A stretch of 64,000 nt of DNA from Rheum nobile (taxonomy: Eukaryota > Streptophyta > Magnoliopsida > Caryophyllales > Polygonaceae): NCBI GenBank assembly GCA_027886185.1, contig WOAB01000589.1, positions 6,205,001 through 6,269,000 of the forward strand, in the 5' to 3' direction. This document shows positions 55,305 to 64,000 of the stretch, piece by piece. Positions within the stretch are counted from its first letter, which is position 1. Every line of letters begins with the position of its first letter. The notes beneath the pieces were generated by a model, which saw only the letters and a list, made by a program, of their open reading frames with translations, searched no databases and was not told the DNA's origin. The position numbers and the translations under genes are program-made.

Positions 55305-57305
55305 ATGTCTACCTCAAGTGAATTCAGTCTGGGAATCTCCATCAACAAGCCTCACATCCGCAAGAAAGGAGAAGAAGAATGGTGGGAGAAAAGCATGGAA
55401 AACCACATTCAAACCATAGACTATCAATGCTGGCGCGTGATAGAAAATGGCGATGGAACTATTCCTAAGGACTTAACTGAAGACCAATGGAAGCCTGAGT
55501 ACTACGTCATCAAGGAGAAAAATGCTAAGGCTCGCCAACTTATTCTCAATGGGCTGACCAGAGAAGATATGGACAAGGTGATGGGAATCCCAACTGCTAA
55601 AGGGATTTGGACTGTCCTAAAGGAAATGCACGAAGGAAGCGAGGAACTGAAACAAAGTAGGAAGTTTGCTCTAGAAGGAGAATACCACACTTTTGAGATG
55701 CTCGACACCGAAGACATCTCTCAGTACTACTCTCGCTTCACAAGGCTCGTGACAAAACTCACCACTGTTGGAGTGAAACTCGACAAATGGTCCAAAGCTC
55801 TTGTCATCATCAACGGTCTCAACTCAAAGTTCAGCCTCATCAAGAGAGTTCTGAAAACTACTCCTGGAATTCAATCTCTCCCTCTGACTCAAATCATAGG
55901 GAAACTTCAAGTTGATGAAAGAGAGGCATCGCAATCAAGTTCTGCCAAAAATATGGAGAAAGGAATTGCCTTAAAAATATCAAAGGTGTTTTCCAGACTA
56001 GAAATGGAAGAAGAAAACTCTGATCTTGAGGAAGAAGAAGACGAGATAACTGCCCTGATTACAAAGCACGTCAGAAAGCAGTTCACCAAAGGGAAGTTCA
56101 AGAAAAAATTCCAAAAGAAGGACCTCTCTGAATATCAGTGCTATCAATGCAAGGAAAGAGGACATCTGGCTAGGAACTGTCCCAATAATGCCAACGATGA
56201 TGAAAAGTCTCAGCACAAGAAGGCTCTTTTCGCTACCTTCGGAGATGACTCAGACGATTCTGAAGGGGAACAAGAGATAAAAGGAACTACCAGAGGGAGA
56301 TGTCTAATGGCCAAAGAAGATTCGACTGAATCTGACGACTCTGAGGTATCTTCTTCTGATTTTACTAAGACTCTTCTTGAATATGACAAAAAACAATTGA
56401 TCAAAATCATTAAGAAGCTTGGAAAGGAATCTAGTTCCCTACAAGAGAAATTGGAGGAATATGAAGATGAAATTTCCTGCTTAACTACTGAAAATTCTGT
56501 CTGGAGCAAGAAATTGGATGAAGCAGAAAAATTGTTAGCTAATCCTCTAAGAAAGTGTGAGTCTTGCAATAAAAATGTTAAAACTGAACTCATGCATGCT
56601 GATATTCCCCCAGTTCCCTCCACAGACTCAGAGAGAAAGAATTCCATATTGCTTAATGAAATTGTGCATAAACTTGATCATCTCACTCACTCCATAAATG
56701 AGAAGACTGTGAATCAAACTGTTTTTGTTAAGCAACGACATGGTATTGGGCATACTGGTAAAAATGTCTCTGAGGAAACAGACTCTGCTGAAAATGAGAA
56801 AATCAGAAAGGAACTGACTGAGAAAAATGAGATTCTCAGAGGAGCACTGCAAAACTCTCGTGACAAAGCTCAGTTCCTAGAAGAAAAGGTAAAAGTGCTT
56901 GAACAAAAGCCCAAAGAAAACCAAACCTGGTTCAATGGTCAGAATGCTCATAAGATGTACATTTCCCAAGCCCAGGGAACTAAAGGTAAAAACATCAATT
57001 TTGAGCAAAGAAAACAAGAGAAACCCTTCCGACCAGGTAAAGGTAAGTATGGTAATGTTGTTTATAACCGTGTCTGCTGGCATTGTGGTAAAAATGGTCA
57101 CACTTATCATAACTGCATCCATAAGAAGAAACAAATGGAAGAAACAACTAGGAAAAGGAACCAGAAAATAAACAATAAGAAAAGAACGCATACCATTACT
57201 GATTTAAATGATCCTTACTATTTTGTTCCTGCTTCTAACCCACAGACAAGATTTCAACCTCATTCACCCAGAAAAGCTCCGCTTAGCTGGGTTCCAAAAG
57301 TTTGA
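55305..57305 (+). CDS. Sirevirus gag, 666 aa
   Basis: Gag would build the cytoplasmic particle that packages element RNA. The N-terminal third has the copia gag fold (EEWWEKSMENHI, and ALVIINGLNSKFSLIKRVLK near residues 166-185). A CCHC knuckle CYQCKERGHLARNC starts at residue 279, and a second, CWHCGKNGHTYHNC, at about residue 591. Between them is a 300-residue acidic and lysine-rich region with heptad-like stretches (about 360-420 and 495-540) suggesting coiled coil. The ATG at 55305 lies 38 bp after the primer site and is the first in frame. It ends TGA at 57303-57305, overlapping the pol frame. No internal stop. Confidence 0.93.
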   Translation: MSTSSEFSLGISINKPHIRKKGEEEWWEKSMENHIQTIDYQCWRVIENGDGTIPKDLTEDQWKPEYYVIKEKNAKARQLILNGLTREDMDKVMGIPTAKGIWTVLKEMHEGSEELKQSRKFALEGEYHTFEMLDTEDISQYYSRFTRLVTKLTTVGVKLDKWSKALVIINGLNSKFSLIKRVLKTTPGIQSLPLTQIIGKLQVDEREASQSSSAKNMEKGIALKISKVFSRLEMEEENSDLEEEEDEITALITKHVRKQFTKGKFKKKFQKKDLSEYQCYQCKERGHLARNCPNNANDDEKSQHKKALFATFGDDSDDSEGEQEIKGTTRGRCLMAKEDSTESDDSEVSSSDFTKTLLEYDKKQLIKIIKKLGKESSSLQEKLEEYEDEISCLTTENSVWSKKLDEAEKLLANPLRKCESCNKNVKTELMHADIPPVPSTDSERKNSILLNEIVHKLDHLTHSINEKTVNQTVFVKQRHGIGHTGKNVSEETDSAENEKIRKELTEKNEILRGALQNSRDKAQFLEEKVKVLEQKPKENQTWFNGQNAHKMYISQAQGTKGKNINFEQRKQEKPFRPGKGKYGNVVYNRVCWHCGKNGHTYHNCIHKKKQMEETTRKRNQKINNKKRTHTITDLNDPYYFVPASNPQTRFQPHSPRKAPLSWVPKV

Positions 57306-60300
57306 GTTCCCTTGTGCAGGACGGAGTGCGACAACAAGACAAATGGTACATCGACAGTGGTTGTTCGTGCCATATGACTGGAAATAGAAAGAAAATGTCG
57401 TCACTTCAGCAACACCGAGGAGGAACCATTTCCTTCGGAGACAAGAGAAAGGGAACTATCTGTGGAACGGGAAGTGTGAATCTAACTGATCACATTAAGG
57501 TAAGTAATGTCAACCTTGTTGAAAACTTAGGTTTTGATCTAATAAGTGTGTCGCAGCTGTGTGATAAAGGGGGAAATGAGGTTCGCTTTACCTCAAAGGA
57601 ATGTTTTGTGGAAGATAGACAGGGAACTGTGATCCTAAAAGGAAAAAGGTTCAATAATGTTTACATCATTGATCCCCAGTTCGTTCCCAAAGAAAAGCTG
57701 TGTCTCTCTTCCATTGATGATCAAACAAATCTCTGGCATCAACGACTTGGTCATGCAAGCATCAAGCTCATCCATAAGCTGCATCAAAAGGAACTTGTTC
57801 GTGGTCTTCCCAAAATCAATGCTGAAAAGTCAGAAATCTATTCTGACTGTGTCCAAGGGAAACAAGTTCGTAGTTCCTTCAAGTCCAAAACTCTGGTAAG
57901 TTCCTCCAAACCTCTTGAGCTCATTCACATGGATCTCTGCGGTCCCATGCGTGTTCAAATCTTTGGTGGTAACAGGTATATTCTGGTACTTGTTGATGAC
58001 TTCTCTCGATTCACCTGGACTCTATTTATAAAATCTAAGAGTGAAGTCTTTGATAGATTCAGTGAGCTAGTTCCCTTGCTTGAAAAATCTTTAAATATAT
58101 CTCTTCGAGCCATTCGTTCCGATCATGGAACTGAGTTCGAGAATAGAGATTTTCTAATCTTTTGCAGGGAACATGGAATCGATCATAACTTTTCGGCTCC
58201 CTACACTCCACAACAGAACGAAGTTGTTGAACGGAAGAACATGACTTTGGAGGATATGGCTCGCACTATGCTTATCTCCAGTGGGCTCCCTCAGATCTTC
58301 TGGGCAGAAGCCGTAAACGCTGCATGTTACATTCTAAATCGAGCCATGCTTCGCCCTATGCTTGAGAAGACCTCCTATGAGCTGCTTCGAGGTCGAGTTC
58401 CCAACATTGCCCATCTACGGGTTTTCGGATGCAAGTGCTTCGTCCACAATAATGGCAAGGATAATCTGGGTAAATTTGACCCACGAAGCGACGAAGGGAT
58501 CTTCATAGGATATGCATCCAACAGCAAAGCCTACAAAGTCTTCAACAAACGGACCAAAAAGGTAGAAGAAAGTATTCATGTTGTTTTCAATGAAAATTTG
58601 CCTTCCAAATCTGTGCAGGATCCTTCAGTTCCCTCCGAAGATCCATTTCAACGACCACATGAAGACTCCGATGATGATGCACCATCAAAGACCCCTCCAT
58701 ATCCTTCCCTCGCTAATCCTCCTCAAGCGAGTCCGTTGATTCATCCCAAGAAGTCACCCTCTACAGAGAATTCCCCTGCCCAACCGGTTCCTTTGGTCGT
58801 TGCAGTTTCCTCCAGCTCTACGACTCCCGTTATTCAAATCTCTCAGGGAACTGACGCTGCACCTCCAGTTGCCTCTTCCTCAACTCCCATCCCTGCACCT
58901 GATGAAACTCCAGGGACTGACCTACTTGCTCCTAACAGAGATAAGAGACCAATCAAGCCCCCGGTCAGGTACGGATTTGAGGATATGACCTTTTGTGCTT
59001 TCAATGCTTTTCTGTCTCTCATAGAACCCAAGAACATCACGGAATCCCTAAAGGATACCGACTGGATCATCGCTATGCAAGAAGAACTTCACCAGTTCGA
59101 GAGGAATAAAGTCTGGCGACTAGTTCCTCGTCCCGCCAATCGTCATATCATAGGAACTAGGTGGGTCTTTCGCAACAAATTGGACGACTCTGGTGCAGTT
59201 TCAAGAAACAAAGCTCGCCTAGTTGCCCAAGGATATAATCAACAAGAAGGGATTGATTATGATGAGACGTTTGCTCCTATAGCAAGATTGGAAGCCATTC
59301 GGTTGCTTATCGCTTATGCGTCTCACAAAGGCTTCAAGCTCTTCCAAATGGACGTGAAAACTGCGTTCCTAAACGGCATTCTTCAAGAGGAAGTATATGT
59401 CAAGCAACCTCCAGGTTTCAAAGATGACGATCACCCTGACCACGTATATTTCTTGGACAAGGCTCTCTACGGTCTCAAACAGGCTCCTCGTTCTTGGTAC
59501 GATCGCCTTGCTCAGTTCCTTACAGCCAATGGCTATCGACGTGGTGTGATCGACAAAACTCTCTTCATCCTTGATGTAAAGGGTGACATTCTGGTGGTTC
59601 AGGTATATGTTGACGATATTATCTTTGGCTCCACTAACTTGTCTCTTGTAGATAAATTCAAGGAACTCATGAGCAGCGAGTTCGAAATGAGCATGATTGG
59701 GGAACTCACTTTCTTTCTGGGATTGCAAGTCACTCAGAAGCCCGATGGAATCCAGATCCATCAACAAAAATATATAAAGGAACTTCTGAAGAAGTTCAAG
59801 ATGGATTCCAGCAAACCCATCTCCACTCCCATCTCCCCTGCAACTCGACTCACCGCCGATCAATCTGGACAACGAGTTGAGGAGCGGCTCTACCATGGTA
59901 TGATTGGGTCTTTGATGTATCTAACGGCAAGTAGGCCAGATATCGTGTTTGCTGTGTGTCTGTGTGCAAGGTTTCAAGCAGATCCAAGGGAATCTCATCT
60001 CACTGAAGTGAAACGGATTTTTCGTTATCTAAAGGGAACTGATGACTTATGTCTTTGGTACCCTAAGGATTGCCACTTCAACCTTCTTGGATACACCGAT
60101 GCTGACTATGCTGGATTCCTAGTCGATCGCAAGAGCACCTCCGGAATGGTTCAGTTCCTTGGCCCCTGTCTTATCTCTTGGGGTTCCAAGAAACAGAATT
60201 CGGTTGCACTCTCCACCACGGAAGCTGAGTATATTGCTGCCGCCGCTTGCTGTTCCCAACTCCTCTGGCTCAAACAACAACTTGCGGACTTTGGTATGTC

Positions 60301-60550
60301 TTTCGGTTCCCTTAAAATCCTATGTGACAATACCAGTGCAATCAATATTTCTAAGAATCCTGTGCATCATACTCGAACCAAGCATATTGATATAAGGCAT
60401 CATTTTTTACGTGATCATGTTGAGAAAGGTAACATTTTGCTAGAACATTGTAGGACAGAAGATCAAATTGCCGATATATTCACCAAGGCACTCAATCGAG
60501 AACCTTACGAATCCTTTAGGCTACTTCTAGGAATGATTTCCCTAAACTAG
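57287..60550 (+). CDS. Sirevirus pol polyprotein (PR-IN-RT-RNase H)
   Basis: Open from the last stop at 57284-57286 to TAG-adjacent 60550, in the -1 frame relative to gag, overlapping it by about 19 nt. It has no ATG at its start and so is probably made by frameshift or reinitiation. Numbering from the TTG at 57302: protease WYIDSG (D18); integrase D211 (HMDLCGP), D274 (RSDHGTEF) and E310 (VVERKN), a D,D-35-E set; RT with MDVKTAFLNG and YVDD near 769; RNase H with YTDADYAG (about 932), STTEAEYIA (about 972) and HTRTKHIDIRHH (about 1022). The integrase zinc finger has one Cys replaced (Y180). Length is normal for the family. Confidence 0.93.
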   Translation: MGSKSLSSLVQDGVRQQDKWYIDSGCSCHMTGNRKKMSSLQQHRGGTISFGDKRKGTICGTGSVNLTDHIKVSNVNLVENLGFDLISVSQLCDKGGNEVRFTSKECFVEDRQGTVILKGKRFNNVYIIDPQFVPKEKLCLSSIDDQTNLWHQRLGHASIKLIHKLHQKELVRGLPKINAEKSEIYSDCVQGKQVRSSFKSKTLVSSSKPLELIHMDLCGPMRVQIFGGNRYILVLVDDFSRFTWTLFIKSKSEVFDRFSELVPLLEKSLNISLRAIRSDHGTEFENRDFLIFCREHGIDHNFSAPYTPQQNEVVERKNMTLEDMARTMLISSGLPQIFWAEAVNAACYILNRAMLRPMLEKTSYELLRGRVPNIAHLRVFGCKCFVHNNGKDNLGKFDPRSDEGIFIGYASNSKAYKVFNKRTKKVEESIHVVFNENLPSKSVQDPSVPSEDPFQRPHEDSDDDAPSKTPPYPSLANPPQASPLIHPKKSPSTENSPAQPVPLVVAVSSSSTTPVIQISQGTDAAPPVASSSTPIPAPDETPGTDLLAPNRDKRPIKPPVRYGFEDMTFCAFNAFLSLIEPKNITESLKDTDWIIAMQEELHQFERNKVWRLVPRPANRHIIGTRWVFRNKLDDSGAVSRNKARLVAQGYNQQEGIDYDETFAPIARLEAIRLLIAYASHKGFKLFQMDVKTAFLNGILQEEVYVKQPPGFKDDDHPDHVYFLDKALYGLKQAPRSWYDRLAQFLTANGYRRGVIDKTLFILDVKGDILVVQVYVDDIIFGSTNLSLVDKFKELMSSEFEMSMIGELTFFLGLQVTQKPDGIQIHQQKYIKELLKKFKMDSSKPISTPISPATRLTADQSGQRVEERLYHGMIGSLMYLTASRPDIVFAVCLCARFQADPRESHLTEVKRIFRYLKGTDDLCLWYPKDCHFNLLGYTDADYAGFLVDRKSTSGMVQFLGPCLISWGSKKQNSVALSTTEAEYIAAAACCSQLLWLKQQLADFGMSFGSLKILCDNTSAINISKNPVHHTRTKHIDIRHHFLRDHVEKGNILLEHCRTEDQIADIFTKALNREPYESFRLLLGMISLN

Positions 60551-61309
60551 TAGTTCCAGTTGTCATTCCTCGCTCCCTTGCTTTGCCTAGATTTGATAAG
60601 CTCTATGGTTCCACTGAAATTATTGATGATTGTTGATTTTGTGCTGACACTCGCATGTCCTGTAATTTTGATTCTAAAGCATGTTCTAAATTACAGCATC
60701 CATACATGTTCTTTCATGATATTTTCTGTGCTCGTCTGCATCTCTTTGATTAGCCATAAAATAGTCAATTTGATCACATCTATCCTATATTGCAAACTGA
60801 AATGATGATTGACTATAAGCCGTCCCTAAGCCTGATTACACTGTATAATTCCTTATGACCTTTTTTTTCTTTGTTTAGTCCACACTGGGAATTATCTGTG
60901 TAGTGTCAAAATTGCCTTCCTAAATTCAGTTATATGGGCATGTACTTTCTTGAGTGTTTGCTTGGTTCCCTACATCAAATGTGCCCATATTTCCCTAGTT
61001 CCGTGTCATTCGCTGAGGAAAGGAACTGAGTTCGCCGCCTCAACGGCCAGATATTTTAAACCTGCAAATCTGTCAGTTGCCGCGTCCCAAGACAGCACAG
61101 TTATTGCTCTACTAGCCGTTTCCCTCTCTCAGCCGGATTTGAACGAAGATCTGATTTGATTGATCTGCAATTATGATGATGAGTTTATTTATGGTGAGAA
61201 TCTTGAACGTAGTAATTTTTGGCCGTTTGAACAAGATATTATCCGGGTTCCCTTATTTTGCTCAAGATCTTGCAACGGCCGAATTTGGATAGAATTTCCG
61301 ATTCAGGGT
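60551..61309 (+). other. Spacer between pol and the third ORF
   Basis: No conserved domain. Contains GTTCCC/GGGAAC-like motifs repeated through the element, and no long frame. Confidence 0.5.
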
Positions 61310-61317
61310 TATAAAAG
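61310..61317 (+). promoter_or_regulatory. TATA box upstream of the env-like ORF
   Basis: TATAAAAG about 100 bp before the ATG at 61416, followed by a CT-rich leader (TCTCTGCTCTCCTCTCCC). The layout fits an internal promoter with a start near 61340. Such a promoter could express the third ORF apart from the full-length RNA. No expression evidence is available. Confidence 0.55.
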
Positions 61318-61415
61318 GCAGTTAGAGAAGATCTTTTTGGCACCGCCTCCGATATTCTCTCAAAGATCTCTGCTCTCCTCTCCCGATTTTTCACTCACAA
61401 ATCTAAAATTTCTCC

Positions 61416-62954
61416 ATGGAACCCACGGCTCCCCAATATACTGCTGAAGAGATCGCCTTCATCGAGGAGCTTCGAAAGAAAAAGGCTGCCTCCTCCTCCT
61501 CGCAGGTGGCTTCCCCGCCAAAGGCACTTCCTGCAGTGTCTACACCTACGGTGGATCCCTCTGAGCAGGTGATATCCCCGGCAAAGGAGCCCAGTCTCTC
61601 GGCTTCTTCGGGGCACACCCTTTCCCGACCAACCGTCGCTCCACCAACAAAGGCGAGCTCTCACCACTCTTCCCCTTCTCAGAAGAGTACCCCCATTGAT
61701 GTGGAGCTCTTGCCGACACCAACCTCCTCTGCTCCGATACCAGGCGACTCGCAATCTGTCGCTGGCCGTGTTAAGTGCCGTGCCTCTAAAGGCGCCTCTG
61801 GTGTCCCCTCTCTCCAACTGGATGAGACGCCACCAACAAAGAGAGCTAATATCTCCCCCGTCTCCAAAGGCAAGAAGCCGCTGTTGTCTTCTCCGACTCC
61901 CTCCTCCACCACGATGCCCAAGTTGGAGGCCTCTCTGGCATCTAGGAATGTTCTGGAGCCCCTCATCGTCGGAAAGGAGTTCTGGACCTCCTCCGATGAC
62001 GACATCGTCATTGCTGCTCACGCCAAGCTGCAACTCCAGGGGTGGGATTCGCTGGTTCCCTCCCCTTTTGCCGTAAATGAGGACATGGTGCGTCGCTTCT
62101 ATCAGAATCTGTAGTTTGTCTCTGCAAAGGAGGACCAGCCTGCCCATGATGCTCTGCTCACCTGGGGCGGAAAGCTTTTTCCTATCTCTGCTGGCGTGAT
62201 AGGAACTGTTCTCGGTCTGGAGACCGGTGAAGGATTTGGGGTCATCATCAAAAGGAACTGGCCAGGGAAACGAAAGGCTGCCATCCTCCGTACTGTGTTT
62301 GAGGGAAATGCCCCTGCCAAAGGTACCCTCTTCACCAAACAACTTGGCCTTGACCGCAAAATCCTCCACACCTTTCTCATTAAAAATATCACCCCCCGCC
62401 AAGAAAAGAGAGACACTGTGGCTGTCTCTGATGATGTCTTACTGGAGAAGCTCATCTTGGGAGAACCCATTGACCTCCCTCGCATCATCCTAGCCCATAT
62501 GTAATTCTACAAGGCCCACTCCACCCATGGCCTCCCCTACCCACACGTCATCAAACTCCTCCTCTCCAATCTTGGTCTCTACCCTGATGATATCCCCGAG
62601 ACCCACTTCTCCCACATCCTCACCATGGCCACAGTGCGACGCCTGGCTAAGAAGGCCCATATTGATGAGATGTCTGAGGCAGAAGATTTTGAGGAGGAAA
62701 TGCTGCCTGGCCGATCTGATCCTCGTCTGGTGCCGGATACTCATGTGCTGCTCAGCAGCTTGGCCCATATCGAGCACGCCTTGATCACCGGCTTTGACAA
62801 GGTTGCTGCTGCCGTGGAGAAAGGAACCCACAACACCCAAGAGATGATGGTGGATCTGTGGAAGTGCACTGGCGCCCTCGCCAAGGAAATTCGAAGGCTG
62901 GTTGATGACAAGATTGCGGAGGACAGATCCCACAGGGCCAAGGGCACAGAGTAG
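61416..62954 (+). pseudogene. Sirevirus env-like third ORF, two in-frame stops
   Basis: A single frame runs from MEPTAPQYTAEEIAFIEELR to a stop at 62952-62954, about 513 codons, broken by TAG at 62112-62114 and TAA at 62502-62504. The first 200 residues are Ser/Pro/Thr-rich. The middle has LTWGGKLFPISAGVIG, KNITPRQEKRDTVAVSD and GEPIDLPRIILAHM, followed after the second stop by GLPYPHVIKLLLSNLG. That block recalls the plant transposon-associated domain often found in Sirevirus third ORFs. The C-terminal part ends in an amphipathic helix region (AHIEHALITGFDKVAAAVEK). No clear signal peptide or transmembrane segment is visible, so envelope function is doubtful. Confidence 0.72.
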
Positions 62955-63239
62955 CAAGGAACAATGCTTAGTTCCCTTCTCAGATGACACGGAACTCTTA
63001 GTTCCCTTAGGATCACCCTTCCATATCATGATCCCTTTTTGTGTGTCTCTGAGTGTTTTCTTTTGCTTCTTGCTATGCTTATGTAGTTCCTGCCCTTTTA
63101 ATATTTAATGAACTTATCTTGTGCTACCTGCTCCGTTTATTATCTGTTTTCAATCTTTATTACGGTGCCATTTCTCTAGAGTTCAGCATTAGATTATTCA
63201 TCTCTCCATTTTCTGTGTGTTACTCATCTAACTGACTCT

Positions 63240-63480
63240 TTTCGATGATGTCAAAAGGGGGAATGAATCTGGCAATCTGGAACTAATAGGCTGAAAGGAA
63301 ATCTAATCTAGTTGTCTCGTTAAGGGGGAACTAAGGAACTAGGTCTGGTGTTAAGGGAGAATATGCAATTCACTAATGATCTTTCTACTTCTAGTCATTC
63401 TATGTTCCTTATCTCATATTACTTACGCCTATTTCGATGTGCCAGTTCTACAAAGTTTATCATCATCAAAAGGGGGAAAT
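63240..63480 (+). promoter_or_regulatory. Multiple polypurine tracts before the 3' LTR
   Basis: Purine tracts occur near 63253 (CAAAAGGGGGAATGAA), 63321 (TAAGGGGGAACTAAGG), 63351 (TAAGGGAGAATATG) and 63467-63480 (CAAAAGGGGGAAAT), the last abutting the LTR. Serial polypurine tracts are a known Sirevirus feature. Confidence 0.85.
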
Positions 63481-64000
63481 TGTTAGGAAGTGAACTTTTG
63501 GGAACTTCAGTTCCCTAACTGAGTTCACTTCCTCAGTTCTCCTAGTTTTGATAATGACAAACTCCTTTGCTATTAATGTTTGCTTAAGTGTGACAAACAG
63601 GGACATTTGGACTTGAAAGCATGGAACAGAGACAGTGACGCCAGACTTGGGAACTGGCGGAAGGAACTGAAGCTTGCTGGCGCCAGAATCACTTGGATGA
63701 ATCTGTGAAGGCGGCGGCGGGTTGAATTAGGGTAGATCTTAGTTGGAGAGAGAACTAAAGATCCTATCCAGTTTCCATATATTTTAGGAGCTTAAAAGGA
63801 TTATCTTTTATGGAAACAAAGTTGTAAAAATCGGTAAAGATAATATTTGGAAATAAATGTTATCTTTAACGATTTATTTTGATTATTTTATTTATGTGAT
63901 CTTATTATTGAAGACTTGTTTCTTTCGGTAATTAGGTCATATAAATAAGATAGTCAAACCTCTCTCATTCTCACGCATTCACGAAGATTACAATTCCAGT
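63481..64000 (+). repeat. 3' LTR of the Sirevirus, truncated by the window
   Basis: First 520 bp of the LTR. Substitutions against the 5' LTR, written as 5' LTR base to 3' LTR base: C to A in TTCCCTTCC, C to T in GGGCTGAA, C to T in GAAACAAAT, C to A in TTTCTTTTG. Confidence 0.93.

Larger units (their letters stand above)
54398..64000 (+). mobile_element. Young Sirevirus-type Ty1/copia element (runs off the right edge)
   Basis: 5' LTR, iMet-type primer site, gag, pol in PR-IN-RT-RNase H order, a long third ORF, repeated purine tracts and a 3' LTR cut by the window end. The LTRs differ at 4 positions over the 520 bp visible in both copies. The third ORF, the AAAAGGGGGAAAT tract before TGTTAGG and the size of at least 9.6 kb are Sirevirus traits. 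The left flank GATAT (54393-54397) is the expected duplication, but the right side lies outside. Gag and pol are open, so the copy may be autonomous, subject to the anomalies noted. Confidence 0.93.

Overview
This window looks like repeat-rich nuclear DNA from a flowering plant, most likely a eudicot. The evidence is the set of plant transposon families (Ty1/copia including a Sirevirus, Ty3/gypsy, L1-type LINEs, Stowaway, hAT and Mutator-like MITEs, a Pack-MULE), captured exons of plant-type genes, and fossil pieces of plastid rbcL and mitochondrial nad6. I found no intact ordinary host gene, no tRNA or rRNA gene and no CRISPR array. The species cannot be named from the sequence.

Left part (1-8.8 kb): a 178-bp satellite array (1-828), a possible minus-strand promoter and first exon (about 1530-1600), a decayed copia element with short LTRs (1906-6389) whose leader carries a series of mini-hairpins, then four MITEs, all with recognisable target-site duplications (two Stowaway-like, one Mutator-like foldback, one hAT-like).

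8.88-21.6 kb: one 12.7-kb Mutator-like element with a perfect 9-bp target duplication. It holds fragments of at least two recognisable genes (IST1-like, armadillo-repeat kinesin-like) and one GC-rich unknown. It was later hit by a 6.4-kb non-autonomous LTR element with 2.4-2.7 kb LTRs.

21.6-31.4 kb: a graveyard of LINE 3' ends, all on the minus strand, interrupted by a hAT-like MITE, a solo LTR and other repeats. An organelle-derived rbcL/nad6 mosaic and a Helitron-like terminus follow.

31.39-49.26 kb: a three-level nest of LTR retrotransposons. An outer minus-strand gypsy element contains a plus-strand gag-only element, which contains a minus-strand deletion derivative. Every level has an exact 5-bp target duplication.

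49.3-54.4 kb: AT-rich minisatellite arrays arranged in mirrored order around a foldback repeat and a long hairpin.

54.4 kb to the window end: a young Sirevirus-type copia element with open gag and pol and an env-like ORF carrying two in-frame stops. A TATA box sits about 100 bp before the env-like ATG, and several purine tracts precede the 3' LTR. The LTR pair differs at 4 of the 520 bases visible in both copies by my hand alignment.

So the genes here belong to mobile elements. The window is best read as a stratigraphy of insertions. The least explained structure is the family of 8-nt-loop hairpins with changing but still complementary stems in the leader of the first copia element.
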